DNA of 64,000 nucleotides from NCBI GenBank assembly GCA_049889415.1, contig JBMHDL010000003.1, forward strand, positions 124,001 through 188,000, in the 5' to 3' direction. This document shows positions 35,540 to 44,453 of this stretch, piece after piece. The notes under the pieces are model-generated. The model was not told where the DNA came from. It searched no databases and was given only the letters and a program-made list of their open reading frames with translations. The DNA is from JAYQKL01 sp049889415. GTDB lineage: Bacteria > Pseudomonadota > Alphaproteobacteria > RS24. Positions within the stretch are counted from its first letter, which is position 1; each line of letters opens with the position of its first letter. The translations under genes and the position numbers were made by a program.

Positions 35540-38500
35540 TCACTGGGTTGCCAAGCGGGATAATTCCGTCACCAGCTTTCTGGTTTTCAAAAGTCTGTCT
35601 GCATCCGTTTCCAGGTTTGACTTGTAGAGCAAGGTATGATCCGGCCGCAATTTAATCCTGTCAGGGTATTGATTGATGAACTCAATCATTCCTTCAGGGT
35701 TCAGGAAATTGTTGTCCCGGAAAGACAGCACCATACCCTTTGCCCCGACATCAATCTTTTCTATACTGGCCGTCTTGCACATACCTTTGATAGTCAGCAC
35801 TTTTATGAGATTTTCCGCATCTTCCGGAAGCGGTCCAAAGCGGTCAATCAATTCAGCGGCAAAAGACTCAATCTCCTCACTTGTCTCCAATGTTGCAAGG
35901 CGCCGATACAACCCCATGCGGACCTCAAAGTCTGTAATGTAGCTCTCCGGCAACAAAACAGGCGTCCCGATGTTGATTTGAGGCGACCATGTTTCATCCT
36001 TTATCTGCCCTTGCTGGTTTGCGACCGCCTCCTCCAGCATGGATTGATAAAGCTCAAACCCGACTTCTTTGACATGACCAGATTGCTCTTCGCCAAGCAG
36101 ATTGCCGGCACCGCGCAAATCCAGATCATGCGATGCTAGGGTGAAGCCGGCGCCCAGACTATCAAGCGACTGCAGGACTTTCAGTCGTTTCTCAGCCGGA
36201 CCGGTCAGAGGTTTGGTTTCATCATAAGTAATATAGGCATAGGCCCGTGTTTTTGAGCGCCCGACCCTTCCCCGCATCTGATAGAGCTGGGCAAGGCCAA
36301 ACATGTCGGCGCGATGGATTACCATTGTGTTGGCGGAGGGAATATCAATACCGCTTTCAATAATGCTGGTGGACAACAGGACATCATAATGGCCTTCATA
36401 AAAAGCTGCCATCCGTTCTTCAAGTTCCTGTCCGCTGAGTTGTCCATGTGTAATGATGAATTTGATCTCCGGGACTTGTTCTCTGAGGAACTCCGCCGCG
36501 CTGTCTAGGTCGGCAATGCGCGGACAAATATAGAAACTCTGGCCAGCACGGTATTTTTCACGCAGCAATGCCTCACGGATGACCACCTGGTCAAAGGGTG
36601 TGACGAAAGTGCGGATGGACAGCCGGTCAACCGGCGGTGTGGAAATCAAAGACAGGTCTCGAACACCGGTTAATGCCAACTGCATGGTGCGTGGAATCGG
36701 TGTTGCCGTGAGGGTCAGCAAATGAACCTCATTTCGAAGTTTTTTCAATCGTTCTTTGTGTGTGACCCCGAACCGTTGCTCTTCGTCAACAATCACGAGA
36801 CCAAGGTTTTTGAAGGAAATGTTTTTACTGAGCAAGGCGTGGGTGGCGATGACGATATCAACTGATCCGTTTTCCAGCCCCAGCCGGGTGTCTGAAGCTT
36901 GCGTGTTATTGACCAGCCGTGAGAGTTCGTGGATGGTGACCGGCAGCCCTTTGAAGCGTTCGGTGAAGGTTTTGAAATGTTGGCGTGCCAGCAGCGTTGT
37001 AGGGGCAATTACAGCCACCTGTGAGGAGGAAAAGGCCGCGATGAAAGCGGCACGCAGGGCTATTTCCGTTTTGCCGAAACCGACATCACCGCAGACAAGC
37101 CTGTCCATCGGTAGGCCGGAAGCGAAATCATCCATGACTGCCTCGATGCTGTCGAGTTGGTCGTCCGTCTCATCAAAAGCGAAACGGGCGCAGAATTCAT
37201 CATACAGGCCATCCGGGGCCGTCATGACTTTCCCGTCCCGCAGTTTCCTGGCGGCGGCAATTTTAATGAGTTCATCAGCAATGTCCTTGAGCTTGTTCTT
37301 GAGCCTTGCCTTGCGGCCCTGCCACCCGGCACCTCCAAGTTTATCAAGCTGTGTTCCGATGTCATCAGGTCCGTAACGACTCAGCAGTTCAATATTTTCG
37401 ACGGGCAGAAACAGCCTGTCCTCGTCGCGGTATGTCAGTTTCAGGCAGTCATGCGGTGCGCCGGTCACCGTGACGGTCTCCAGCCCATCAAACCGCGCGA
37501 CACCGTGGTCTACATGAACCACCAGATCACCGGGCGAAAGACTGGCTGCCTCAGTGAGGAAATTGGCCGCCTTTTTGGATTTTTTGCGCTGAACAAGCCG
37601 GTCGCCAAGAACATCCTGTTCAGCAATGAAGCAATAATCCTGTGTTTCAAAGCCGGCTTCCAGTTCGAACACCACGAGCCGGATTCCATTGCCTGCTTTC
37701 TCAACCTCCGACCAGCTGTCACAAAGGGTCAGATGGCCGGCACCATGTTCACGTAACAAGCCCTCCAGCCGACTTCTTGCCCCCTCGCTCCAACTGACCA
37801 AAATCACGGATTTTCCTGAAGTTGTCAGTTTGTTCAGATGCTCAATAAGTGCTTCAAACACATTGACGCCATCCATGGCCCGTTCAGCGGCGAAATTTCT
37901 GCCCTGTCTGATGCCAAAATCATGAACACCATCTTTCTGGCCTTCGGAAAACGGTGTCAACATCAGGCTGTTCGGTCCGCTCGACTTTTTCAGCCAATCG
38001 GTCTCATTCAGATAAAGCTGTTCCGGCGGCAGATGATGAATGCGAGATTGTTCATTTCTTTCCGCCAATGTAAAAGCTGCTGTACGGGCCTCGAAGTAAT
38101 CTGCAATTTGTTCCTGGCGTTCCGCAAATGCATTTTGTGTAAGATGGTCATAAGTTACTAAAGACGCATCAACAAAATCGAAAATCGTTTCCAAAGTTTC
38201 ATGAAATAGTGGCAGCCATTGCTCCATGCCCTGAAACCGCAGTCCTGCCTTGATGTTTTCATATAGCGGATCCTGATAAGTGACGGCTCCAAAAGTGGAA
38301 ATATAATTGTGCCTGAAGCGAGCGATGGATTTGTCATCAAGCTGCACCTCGCTCGCACCGACCAGTTCCAATATTGAAACCTGACCAATACTTCTTTGCG
38401 TTTCCGGCTCAAAATGCCGGATGGTTTCCAGCGCATCGCCGAAAAAATCGAGTCTGACGGGATGGTCTGACCCGGGCGGGAACAAATCAATAATGCCGCC

Positions 38501-39013
38501 ACGCATGGCGTAATCTCCCGGTTCCATGACCAGGGAGCAGCGGTTATAACCATTTACGGCCAAAAAGTTCAGCAGCCGGTTCGTATCAATGATTTCACCG
38601 GGCTTTGTGATAAAGGAAAGATTGCCGATTGTGTCCCTGCAGGGCGTTCGTTGGAGAGCCGCGTTGACGGTTGTGATGACAAGTCTTGGGCTTGACGGTT
38701 TTTGGCATAGCCGTGCCATAGCAACCATCCGTCGCGCCACCAGACCCGGATTTGGGCTAATGCGGTCATAGGGAAGACAATCCCAGGCTGGAAACTCGAT
38801 GATTTCTAGGTCAGGTGCAAAAAATCTGACGGCTTTTGAAAGTGTGTCGAGTGTTTTTGCATCATGTGAAATGTGCAAGACTGCAGCCTGGCTTTCGGCA
38901 AAACCTTTTTTACAAAGATCCGCCAAAACCATTGCATCGAAACCCGGCGGAACGCCGGACAGAACGGAAAGCTCCGGCCCTGTCAAACGAATTGGGTTTG
39001 TTAGCATGTTCAT
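35540..39013 (-). CDS. mfd: Transcription-repair coupling factor Mfd
   Basis: Removes RNA polymerase stalled at DNA lesions and recruits UvrA for excision repair. The 1157-residue length is normal. Domains in order: the UvrB-homology module (about 1-350); the polymerase-interacting CarD-like domain (about 490-560, DLVVHVDHGVARFDG); the translocase with Walker A GDVGFGKTEIA, Walker B VDEEQRFG and TATPIPRTM; the second RecA lobe with RGRVGRS; and the TRCF C-terminal domain. ATG codons at 39013 and 39007 both fit. It lies downstream of sdhE and opposite recG, the usual alphaproteobacterial arrangement. Confidence 0.97.
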   Translation of the reverse strand: MNMLTNPIRLTGPELSVLSGVPPGFDAMVLADLCKKGFAESQAAVLHISHDAKTLDTLSKAVRFFAPDLEIIEFPAWDCLPYDRISPNPGLVARRMVAMARLCQKPSSPRLVITTVNAALQRTPCRDTIGNLSFITKPGEIIDTNRLLNFLAVNGYNRCSLVMEPGDYAMRGGIIDLFPPGSDHPVRLDFFGDALETIRHFEPETQRSIGQVSILELVGASEVQLDDKSIARFRHNYISTFGAVTYQDPLYENIKAGLRFQGMEQWLPLFHETLETIFDFVDASLVTYDHLTQNAFAERQEQIADYFEARTAAFTLAERNEQSRIHHLPPEQLYLNETDWLKKSSGPNSLMLTPFSEGQKDGVHDFGIRQGRNFAAERAMDGVNVFEALIEHLNKLTTSGKSVILVSWSEGARSRLEGLLREHGAGHLTLCDSWSEVEKAGNGIRLVVFELEAGFETQDYCFIAEQDVLGDRLVQRKKSKKAANFLTEAASLSPGDLVVHVDHGVARFDGLETVTVTGAPHDCLKLTYRDEDRLFLPVENIELLSRYGPDDIGTQLDKLGGAGWQGRKARLKNKLKDIADELIKIAAARKLRDGKVMTAPDGLYDEFCARFAFDETDDQLDSIEAVMDDFASGLPMDRLVCGDVGFGKTEIALRAAFIAAFSSSQVAVIAPTTLLARQHFKTFTERFKGLPVTIHELSRLVNNTQASDTRLGLENGSVDIVIATHALLSKNISFKNLGLVIVDEEQRFGVTHKERLKKLRNEVHLLTLTATPIPRTMQLALTGVRDLSLISTPPVDRLSIRTFVTPFDQVVIREALLREKYRAGQSFYICPRIADLDSAAEFLREQVPEIKFIITHGQLSGQELEERMAAFYEGHYDVLLSTSIIESGIDIPSANTMVIHRADMFGLAQLYQMRGRVGRSKTRAYAYITYDETKPLTGPAEKRLKVLQSLDSLGAGFTLASHDLDLRGAGNLLGEEQSGHVKEVGFELYQSMLEEAVANQQGQIKDETWSPQINIGTPVLLPESYITDFEVRMGLYRRLATLETSEEIESFAAELIDRFGPLPEDAENLIKVLTIKGMCKTASIEKIDVGAKGMVLSFRDNNFLNPEGMIEFINQYPDRIKLRPDHTLLYKSNLETDADRLLKTRKLVTELSRLATQ

Positions 39014-39040
39014 TTCGGCAGATGCTCTGGCCCGACTAAG

Positions 39041-39316
39041 TTAGGCCGTCATGTGTCCAAGGCTTAAAAGCTGGTCAAGCAATGGCGAGGACAGTTCCTG
39101 CGGCATGTCCTGTCGTCCGGTCGCCCAGGCGAACAAATCCGTATCAGAAAGTTCCAAGATACGCTCGTAATCATCCAGTTGATCGTCAGGTAGATCCGGA
39201 AGAACTGTTTCAGCAAATTTTGAAAAGATGATGTCCATTTCCTTGATGCCCCGATGGCAGGAACGGAAGTAAAGTTTTTTGCGTCTGTCATCGAGTTTGG
39301 TAAAAAGGTCCTGCAT
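39041..39316 (-). CDS. sdhE: FAD assembly factor SdhE
   Basis: Small helical protein that promotes covalent flavinylation of succinate dehydrogenase SdhA. The 91-residue protein contains the hallmark RGIKEMD (the RGxxE motif) at about residues 22-28 and FAWATGR further on. GGAGAG precedes its ATG. Its place between recG (divergent) and mfd (27 bases downstream) is the standard position in this class. Confidence 0.93.
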   Translation of the reverse strand: MQDLFTKLDDRRKKLYFRSCHRGIKEMDIIFSKFAETVLPDLPDDQLDDYERILELSDTDLFAWATGRQDMPQELSSPLLDQLLSLGHMTA

Positions 39317-39443
39317 TATGCTCTCCGAGTGGCTTTTTGTTTGGCCTATATATACTTAATTTCCGGTATGAAAAAGAAAAGAAACAAAAATGGGTCAAAT
39401 CAACACATTGGGTGTATTCTGAGATCATTATTGGAGGTGTGAC

Positions 39444-41525
39444 ATCAGACCGAGCATATTAAATAAGCTGTTTGCCGAAACCCAGTCATTAAAAGGTGTG
39501 GGTCCGAAAATGGCTGGTATTCTAGACAAATTATGCGGCCCTTCACTTGTGGATTTGTTTTTTCACCTGCCCTCCGGTTTGATTGACCGGAATTACAAAC
39601 CTTCGATTATATCTGCTGAGGAAGGCAGAATTGCCACTTTTGAAGTTGATGTCGTCAAACATGAGCCTAGCCGAAGGCGCGGTCTGCCCTACCGTGTTCT
39701 GTGTCAGGCGAACAGCGGGTATTTGACGCTTGTTTTCTTCAATGCCCGTGCGGATTGGGTTCTGAAAACTCTCCCCATTGGGGCACGTCGCATCATTTCT
39801 GGTCGGATTGAAAAATACCGCGACAATCTGCAAATGGTTCATCCGGATCATATTCTGACTGAAAATGAATTTTCTGAACTGCCTGTCATTGAACCGATAT
39901 ATCCGATGACAGCAGGCATAACGACAAAAACCTTCGGCAAAGCCATCCGCCAGGCGCTCAAATATATACAGCCGCTTCCGGAATGGCAGGAGCAAAATTG
40001 GTTGGCGCAAAAAGGCTGGAACAGTTGGGCAGAAGCGCTTTTGACGGCTCATGCACCTGCGGGGACTGATGATCTTTTACCCACTGCCTCCGCGCGTCAA
40101 AGGCTGGCCTATGATGAATTGCTGGCCAACCAATTGGCGTTGAGCCTTGTCCGTCTGCGGCGGCGCAACAAACCGGGGCGTGAACTCAAGGGAAACGGTA
40201 CCCTGACGGAAAACATAATCGCCGCTTTGCCGTTTAAACTGACGTCATCACAAAAGCAGGCCTTGACTGAAATACAGGAAGATATGGCCGGCCCACAGAG
40301 AATGTTGCGGCTGTTGCAGGGTGATGTCGGCAGCGGCAAGACCATTATTGCATTTTTGGCGATGTTGGGTGCCGTTGAAAATCAGGCACAAGCGGCGATT
40401 ATGGCGCCAACAGAAATACTTGCCCGGCAGCACGCCGAAACCATAATTCCGTTTTGTGAGTCACTTGGAATTAAGGCGCTGCTTTTGACCGGCCGTGACA
40501 AGGGCGCCTCACGCCAAGCCCTGCTAGAACAGATTCGCAACGGTAAAGCAGATATCATTATCGGTACCCATGCTTTGTTTCAGGATGATGTTTTATTCAA
40601 GGATTTGGCCATGGTGGTGGTGGATGAGCAGCATCGCTTTGGGGTCAACCAGCGCATGCGTCTGTCCCATAAGGGAGAGGCGACCGATATTCTCGTCATG
40701 ACCGCTACACCGATCCCGCGCACGCTGACATTGGCTGTCTATGGCGATATGGACGTTTCGCGCATGACTGAAAAGCCCCCTGGCCGCAAACCTGTCGAGA
40801 CCAGCGTCGTTCCTTTTGAGCGCATGGATGATGTGATTGCGCGTCTTGACCGGCTTTTTGAGGCCGGACAAAGAGCCTATTGGGTTTGTCCTTTGGTGGC
40901 TGAGAGTGAACTTGTGGATCTGGCGGCCGCGGAGGAACGGGCGAAAGTGCTGCAAGGCGTTTATGGCGAAAAAGTACGCCTTATTCACGGACAAATGAAG
41001 GCGGCTGAAAAAGATGCCGTTATGGAAGCCTTCCAGAAAGGTGAATTTTCTCTGTTGGTGTCAACGACAGTGATTGAGGTCGGGGTGAATGTTCCCGAAG
41101 CTACGGTTATGATAATCGAACATGCGGAACGCTTCGGGTTAAGCCAACTGCATCAGTTACGTGGTCGGGTTGGCCGCGGGGCTGAAAAATCATCCTGCGT
41201 CCTGATATATAAGGCGCCACTCGGCAAGACCGCTGAAGCGCGGCTGAAAATCATGCGAGAAACCGAAGACGGGTTTTTAATCGCTGAGGAGGATTTGCGT
41301 TTGCGGGGTGCCGGAGAGGTTTTGGGGACCCGTCAAAGCGGTCTGCCAACATTCCGAATGGCCAATCTGGAATCGCATGCCCATTTATTACCCGCCATCC
41401 ATGATGATGCACGCCTCATTCTGGAGCAGGATGCAACTTTGAAAACTGAGCGCGGAAAGGCTTTGCGGCTCCTGCTTTATCTGTTCAGGCGAGATGAAGC
41501 GATTAGGCTTATTGAGTCGGGTTAA
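39444..41525 (+). CDS. recG: ATP-dependent DNA helicase RecG, apparent ATC start
   Basis: Branch-migrating helicase that remodels stalled replication forks and R-loops. Motifs: wedge/OB domain in the N-terminal third, Walker A as GDVGSGKTIIAF, Walker B as VDEQHRFG, TATPIPRTL and QLRGRVGRG. The first ordinary start in frame is the GTG at 39498, but that would remove conserved sequence. Upstream codons from 39444 encode RPSILNKLFAETQSLKGVG, matching the usual RecG N terminus (MRP...LNPLFA...LKGVG). The codon in the Met position is ATC, six bases after GGAGG. I therefore take 39444 as the likely start (693 residues); the GTG remains the conservative alternative. It diverges from sdhE, and its last 17 bases overlap the convergent DUF502 gene. 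Confidence 0.94.
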   Translation: MRPSILNKLFAETQSLKGVGPKMAGILDKLCGPSLVDLFFHLPSGLIDRNYKPSIISAEEGRIATFEVDVVKHEPSRRRGLPYRVLCQANSGYLTLVFFNARADWVLKTLPIGARRIISGRIEKYRDNLQMVHPDHILTENEFSELPVIEPIYPMTAGITTKTFGKAIRQALKYIQPLPEWQEQNWLAQKGWNSWAEALLTAHAPAGTDDLLPTASARQRLAYDELLANQLALSLVRLRRRNKPGRELKGNGTLTENIIAALPFKLTSSQKQALTEIQEDMAGPQRMLRLLQGDVGSGKTIIAFLAMLGAVENQAQAAIMAPTEILARQHAETIIPFCESLGIKALLLTGRDKGASRQALLEQIRNGKADIIIGTHALFQDDVLFKDLAMVVVDEQHRFGVNQRMRLSHKGEATDILVMTATPIPRTLTLAVYGDMDVSRMTEKPPGRKPVETSVVPFERMDDVIARLDRLFEAGQRAYWVCPLVAESELVDLAAAEERAKVLQGVYGEKVRLIHGQMKAAEKDAVMEAFQKGEFSLLVSTTVIEVGVNVPEATVMIIEHAERFGLSQLHQLRGRVGRGAEKSSCVLIYKAPLGKTAEARLKIMRETEDGFLIAEEDLRLRGAGEVLGTRQSGLPTFRMANLESHAHLLPAIHDDARLILEQDATLKTERGKALRLLLYLFRRDEAIRLIESG

Positions 41526-42180
41526 CGTCATTCATTTCCGTACTCAGGCCAGCGGAAATCACAAGCCTTGCCCCCTCTTCAACCGTCAAGTCGAGAATTT
41601 TGACATCTTCTTTCGGCAGAAACAGCAGGAATCCTGATGTCGGGTTCGGTGTTGTCGGCAGGAAAATGGCGATTGTCTCCGAGCCTATATGGTCGGCAAT
41701 CTGGCCTTCAATATCATTGGTCACAAAACCGATGGCCCAAATCCCCTTGCGCGGATACTCAATCAGGGCGACTTGGGAAAATGACCTGTTATCATCAATG
41801 GCCGCTTTGAAGATTTGTCTGAGCGCATTGTAAACAGTGCCGATAGCCGGCATCTGGGAGATAATACTGTCGCCTAAGGCCACCAGTCGGCGACCGAAAA
41901 AATTTGCTGTGATGGCCCCGGTAACAAACACAATAATCAAGGCCACAATCAAGCCGACACCCGGGATGTCATAGGGAATATACTGTTCTGGCTGAAAACG
42001 GGACGGAAGCCAGGGTTTGAACCACCCGTCAAGAATGTCAATCACCCAGCTGAAGAGTAAAAAAGTGAGCCCAATCGGCCCGGTGACGACCAGACCGGTC
42101 AGAAAATATGTCCGCAAGACGCCAAAAAAAGTGCGCTGTTTGGGGTCTTGGTTCAAACTGTCAGTAATCGGATCAGCCAT
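41509..42180 (-). CDS. DUF502 family membrane protein
   Basis: A 223-residue protein of a widespread but functionally undefined family. It has two membrane segments (about residues 20-50 and 70-100), including YFLTGLVVTGPIGLTFLLFSW, followed by a soluble domain with IYNALRQ-like GTVYNALRQIFKA, VALIEYPRKGIWAIGFVT and FLPTTPNPTSGFLLFLP, all family hallmarks. The ATG at 42180 is chosen; a TTG two codons upstream is possible. It ends the glmU-glmS-DCC-DUF502 run and its tail overlaps recG. No function can be assigned. Confidence 0.85.
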   Translation of the reverse strand: MADPITDSLNQDPKQRTFFGVLRTYFLTGLVVTGPIGLTFLLFSWVIDILDGWFKPWLPSRFQPEQYIPYDIPGVGLIVALIIVFVTGAITANFFGRRLVALGDSIISQMPAIGTVYNALRQIFKAAIDDNRSFSQVALIEYPRKGIWAIGFVTNDIEGQIADHIGSETIAIFLPTTPNPTSGFLLFLPKEDVKILDLTVEEGARLVISAGLSTEMNDVNPTQ

Positions 42181-42219
42181 GTTCAAAGTTTAGCAAATCA
42201 GTCAAGAAAGCCAAGCTCA

Positions 42220-42597
42220 TCATTTGGTGATTTGTTTGAGATAGCGTCTGTACAGCCAAGGCGCGAGGACATGGCGGTAAACCGTCTGGCCGAGCAAATG
42301 AATGCCGGGCAGAGCGCAGACTTTTGCAAGAATCCGGAAACGTGGCAACTGCGTCCATAGTAAAATAAACCCATCAAGGCCAATTTTCATGTTGCCATCA
42401 CGATCTCTCACATGAAACTGCCTTAACAAGGTGGTTTGATTCATATTTGCCGGACAGCTTCCGGATACATCGATGAATTTTATCTTGGCGTTATTTTCCA
42501 ACGCCAGCTTCTGGTAGAGGGCGACCTCCGGTCCGCAAATGTTGCAAGAGCCGTTATAGTAAACTGTTATGGGTTTTTCCTGGTGCATAGTATCCAT
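42220..42597 (-). CDS. DCC (DUF393) family thiol-disulfide oxidoreductase-like protein
   Basis: A 125-residue protein with the family's DxxCxxC-like opening, here YYNGSCNICGPEV, giving a thioredoxin-type CxxC (CNIC). The remaining sequence (KFIDVSG, a central DGFILLWTQLPRFRIL and a C-terminal Arg/Tyr-rich helix) fits the DCC family. Redox role and partner are unknown. It lies 31 bases downstream of glmS and 39 bases upstream of the DUF502 gene, so it is probably co-transcribed with both. Confidence 0.82.
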   Translation of the reverse strand: MDTMHQEKPITVYYNGSCNICGPEVALYQKLALENNAKIKFIDVSGSCPANMNQTTLLRQFHVRDRDGNMKIGLDGFILLWTQLPRFRILAKVCALPGIHLLGQTVYRHVLAPWLYRRYLKQITK

Positions 42598-42628
42598 ATA
42601 GGTGACTTAGGATGCCGGGATTAAAAAC

Positions 42629-44452
42629 CTATTCCACGGTTACTGATTTAGCCAGATTACGGGGTTGGTCGACATCTGTCCCTTTTGCAACGGCCGTGTG
42701 ATAGGCCAATAATTGCAAAGGTACGGCATAAATAATCGGTGCCACCAAATCATCAATCTCCGGTACGGGTAACTGTGCCTGGCAAGTGGTCAAGGCCGCA
42801 CAATTTTCTTCTGAGCCAATCAGAACAACATGACCTTTTCTGGCAAGCACTTCCTCCACATTGGAGACGGTTTTGCCGGAAATTTTGTCACTGGGCGCAA
42901 GCGCGATCACCGGCATTGTCTCGTCAATCAGTGCAATCGATCCGTGTTTCAGTTCTCCTGCCGCAAAGCCTTCTGCATGAATATAGGATATTTCCTTGAG
43001 CTTCAAAGCTCCTTCCAGAGCCAGTGCATACATTGTCTGCCGGCCAATATAAATAGCGTTTTCCGCCTTGCTTAAAATATCTTCGGCAATCGTCTCAATG
43101 TCGACGTCACGTTTCAGCATATCCCCGACATTCCGAGGCACACTCAGCAGGGTAGCCACTGCAGCGGCTTCGTGTTCCTTTGACAGAAACCCCCTTTGTT
43201 TGGCTGCAAAGAGAGACAGACACAGTAAAACCGCAAGTTGACACGTAAACGCTTTGGTCGAGGCCACACCGATTTCAGGACCGGCAAAGGTTTGCAGCGT
43301 CATATCTGACTCACGGTCAATCGAGCTTTGCATGACGTTTACGATGGCGAGGGTTTTGACATTATGGGCTTTGCAATAATTTACGGCCGCCAAAGTGTCA
43401 GCCGTTTCTCCTGACTGCGAGACAAATACGGCTAGGCTTTTACTGTCCAGCGGTGCTTCGCGGTAGCGGAACTCAGAGGCTATATCAAGGTCAGTTGGTA
43501 GACCCGACAGGCGCTCGAACCAGGTTTTGGCAACCATGCCGGCATAGTAGGCGGTCCCACAGGCGATGATGGTGATGCGGTTGATGTCCTTGAAGTCAAA
43601 CGGCATGTCCGGCAAGGTGATGGCTTCACGGGCACCATCAATATATTGCCCGAAGGTGTTGGAGATGACCTCAGGCTGTTCAAAAATCTCTTTGGCCATA
43701 AAATGACGGTGTGTGCCTTTATCAACCATAGTTGTGGACGCATCAACCACGGTCAGAGCGCGTTCCACTTGCTGGCCGTCAGCGGTGAATATCCGCATTG
43801 AGGCCGGATTGATTTCCGCCCAGTCTCCATCCTCAAGATAGGTCACCCGGTTGGTCAAAGGCGCCAATGAATAGGCGTCTGAGCCGATATACATTTCTCC
43901 TTCACCATGCCCGATGGCCAAGGGTGAGCCTTTGCGGGCGGCAATCATGCGCCCCTCATCACCAGCCAGCAACATGCCAATCGCAAAAGCCCCTTCTAAC
44001 CGGGAAAAGGTTTTCCCGGCGGCCGTCAGCGCGTCCTTTTCAGTTTCCAGAAACGAGGAAAACAGATGAACAATCACCTCCGTGTCGGTCTGGGTCACAA
44101 ATACGGCGCCCTGCCCCTCCAGTTCGGCCTTAAGTTCTTTGTAGTTTTCAATAATACCGTTATGAACAACAGCAACTTTTTCATTGGCATGCGGGTGGGC
44201 ATTATTTGCCGTCGGTTCACCATGTGTCGCCCACCGCGTATGACCGATGCCTATTGTGCCGCTCAAATTGTTCTCATTTAATACGGCCTGGAGATTATTC
44301 AGCTTGCCCTCAGCACGCCGGCGGTCAATTCTGCCATTGGCGACGGTTGCAATTCCGGCACTGTCATAGCCGCGATATTCGAGTCGCTTGAGAGCCTCCA
44401 AAATCGTTTCGGCTACATTTTCCTGACCGATAATGCCAACAATTCCGCACAT
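42629..44452 (-). CDS. glmS: Glutamine--fructose-6-phosphate aminotransferase
   Basis: Makes glucosamine 6-phosphate, the entry to peptidoglycan and LPS amino sugars. The 607-residue protein begins MCGIVGIIG, exposing the nucleophilic Cys after Met removal. The N-terminal amidotransferase domain has TRWATHGEPT and ENAHP-like NNAHPHA. Two SIS sugar-isomerase domains follow (CGTAYYAGMV, FVSQSGETADT, VASTKAFTCQ), and it ends DQPRNLAKSVTVE as usual. It starts one base after glmU; AAGGGAATT precedes the ATG. No glmS ribozyme is seen, as expected outside Firmicutes. Confidence 0.98.
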   Translation of the reverse strand: MCGIVGIIGQENVAETILEALKRLEYRGYDSAGIATVANGRIDRRRAEGKLNNLQAVLNENNLSGTIGIGHTRWATHGEPTANNAHPHANEKVAVVHNGIIENYKELKAELEGQGAVFVTQTDTEVIVHLFSSFLETEKDALTAAGKTFSRLEGAFAIGMLLAGDEGRMIAARKGSPLAIGHGEGEMYIGSDAYSLAPLTNRVTYLEDGDWAEINPASMRIFTADGQQVERALTVVDASTTMVDKGTHRHFMAKEIFEQPEVISNTFGQYIDGAREAITLPDMPFDFKDINRITIIACGTAYYAGMVAKTWFERLSGLPTDLDIASEFRYREAPLDSKSLAVFVSQSGETADTLAAVNYCKAHNVKTLAIVNVMQSSIDRESDMTLQTFAGPEIGVASTKAFTCQLAVLLCLSLFAAKQRGFLSKEHEAAAVATLLSVPRNVGDMLKRDVDIETIAEDILSKAENAIYIGRQTMYALALEGALKLKEISYIHAEGFAAGELKHGSIALIDETMPVIALAPSDKISGKTVSNVEEVLARKGHVVLIGSEENCAALTTCQAQLPVPEIDDLVAPIIYAVPLQLLAYHTAVAKGTDVDQPRNLAKSVTVE

Positions 44453-44453
44453 G

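Noticed and set aside
42453..42628. Possible glmS ribozyme or riboswitch around glmS
   Set aside because: The ribozyme belongs to Firmicutes and would lie upstream of glmS; only one base separates glmU and glmS here.
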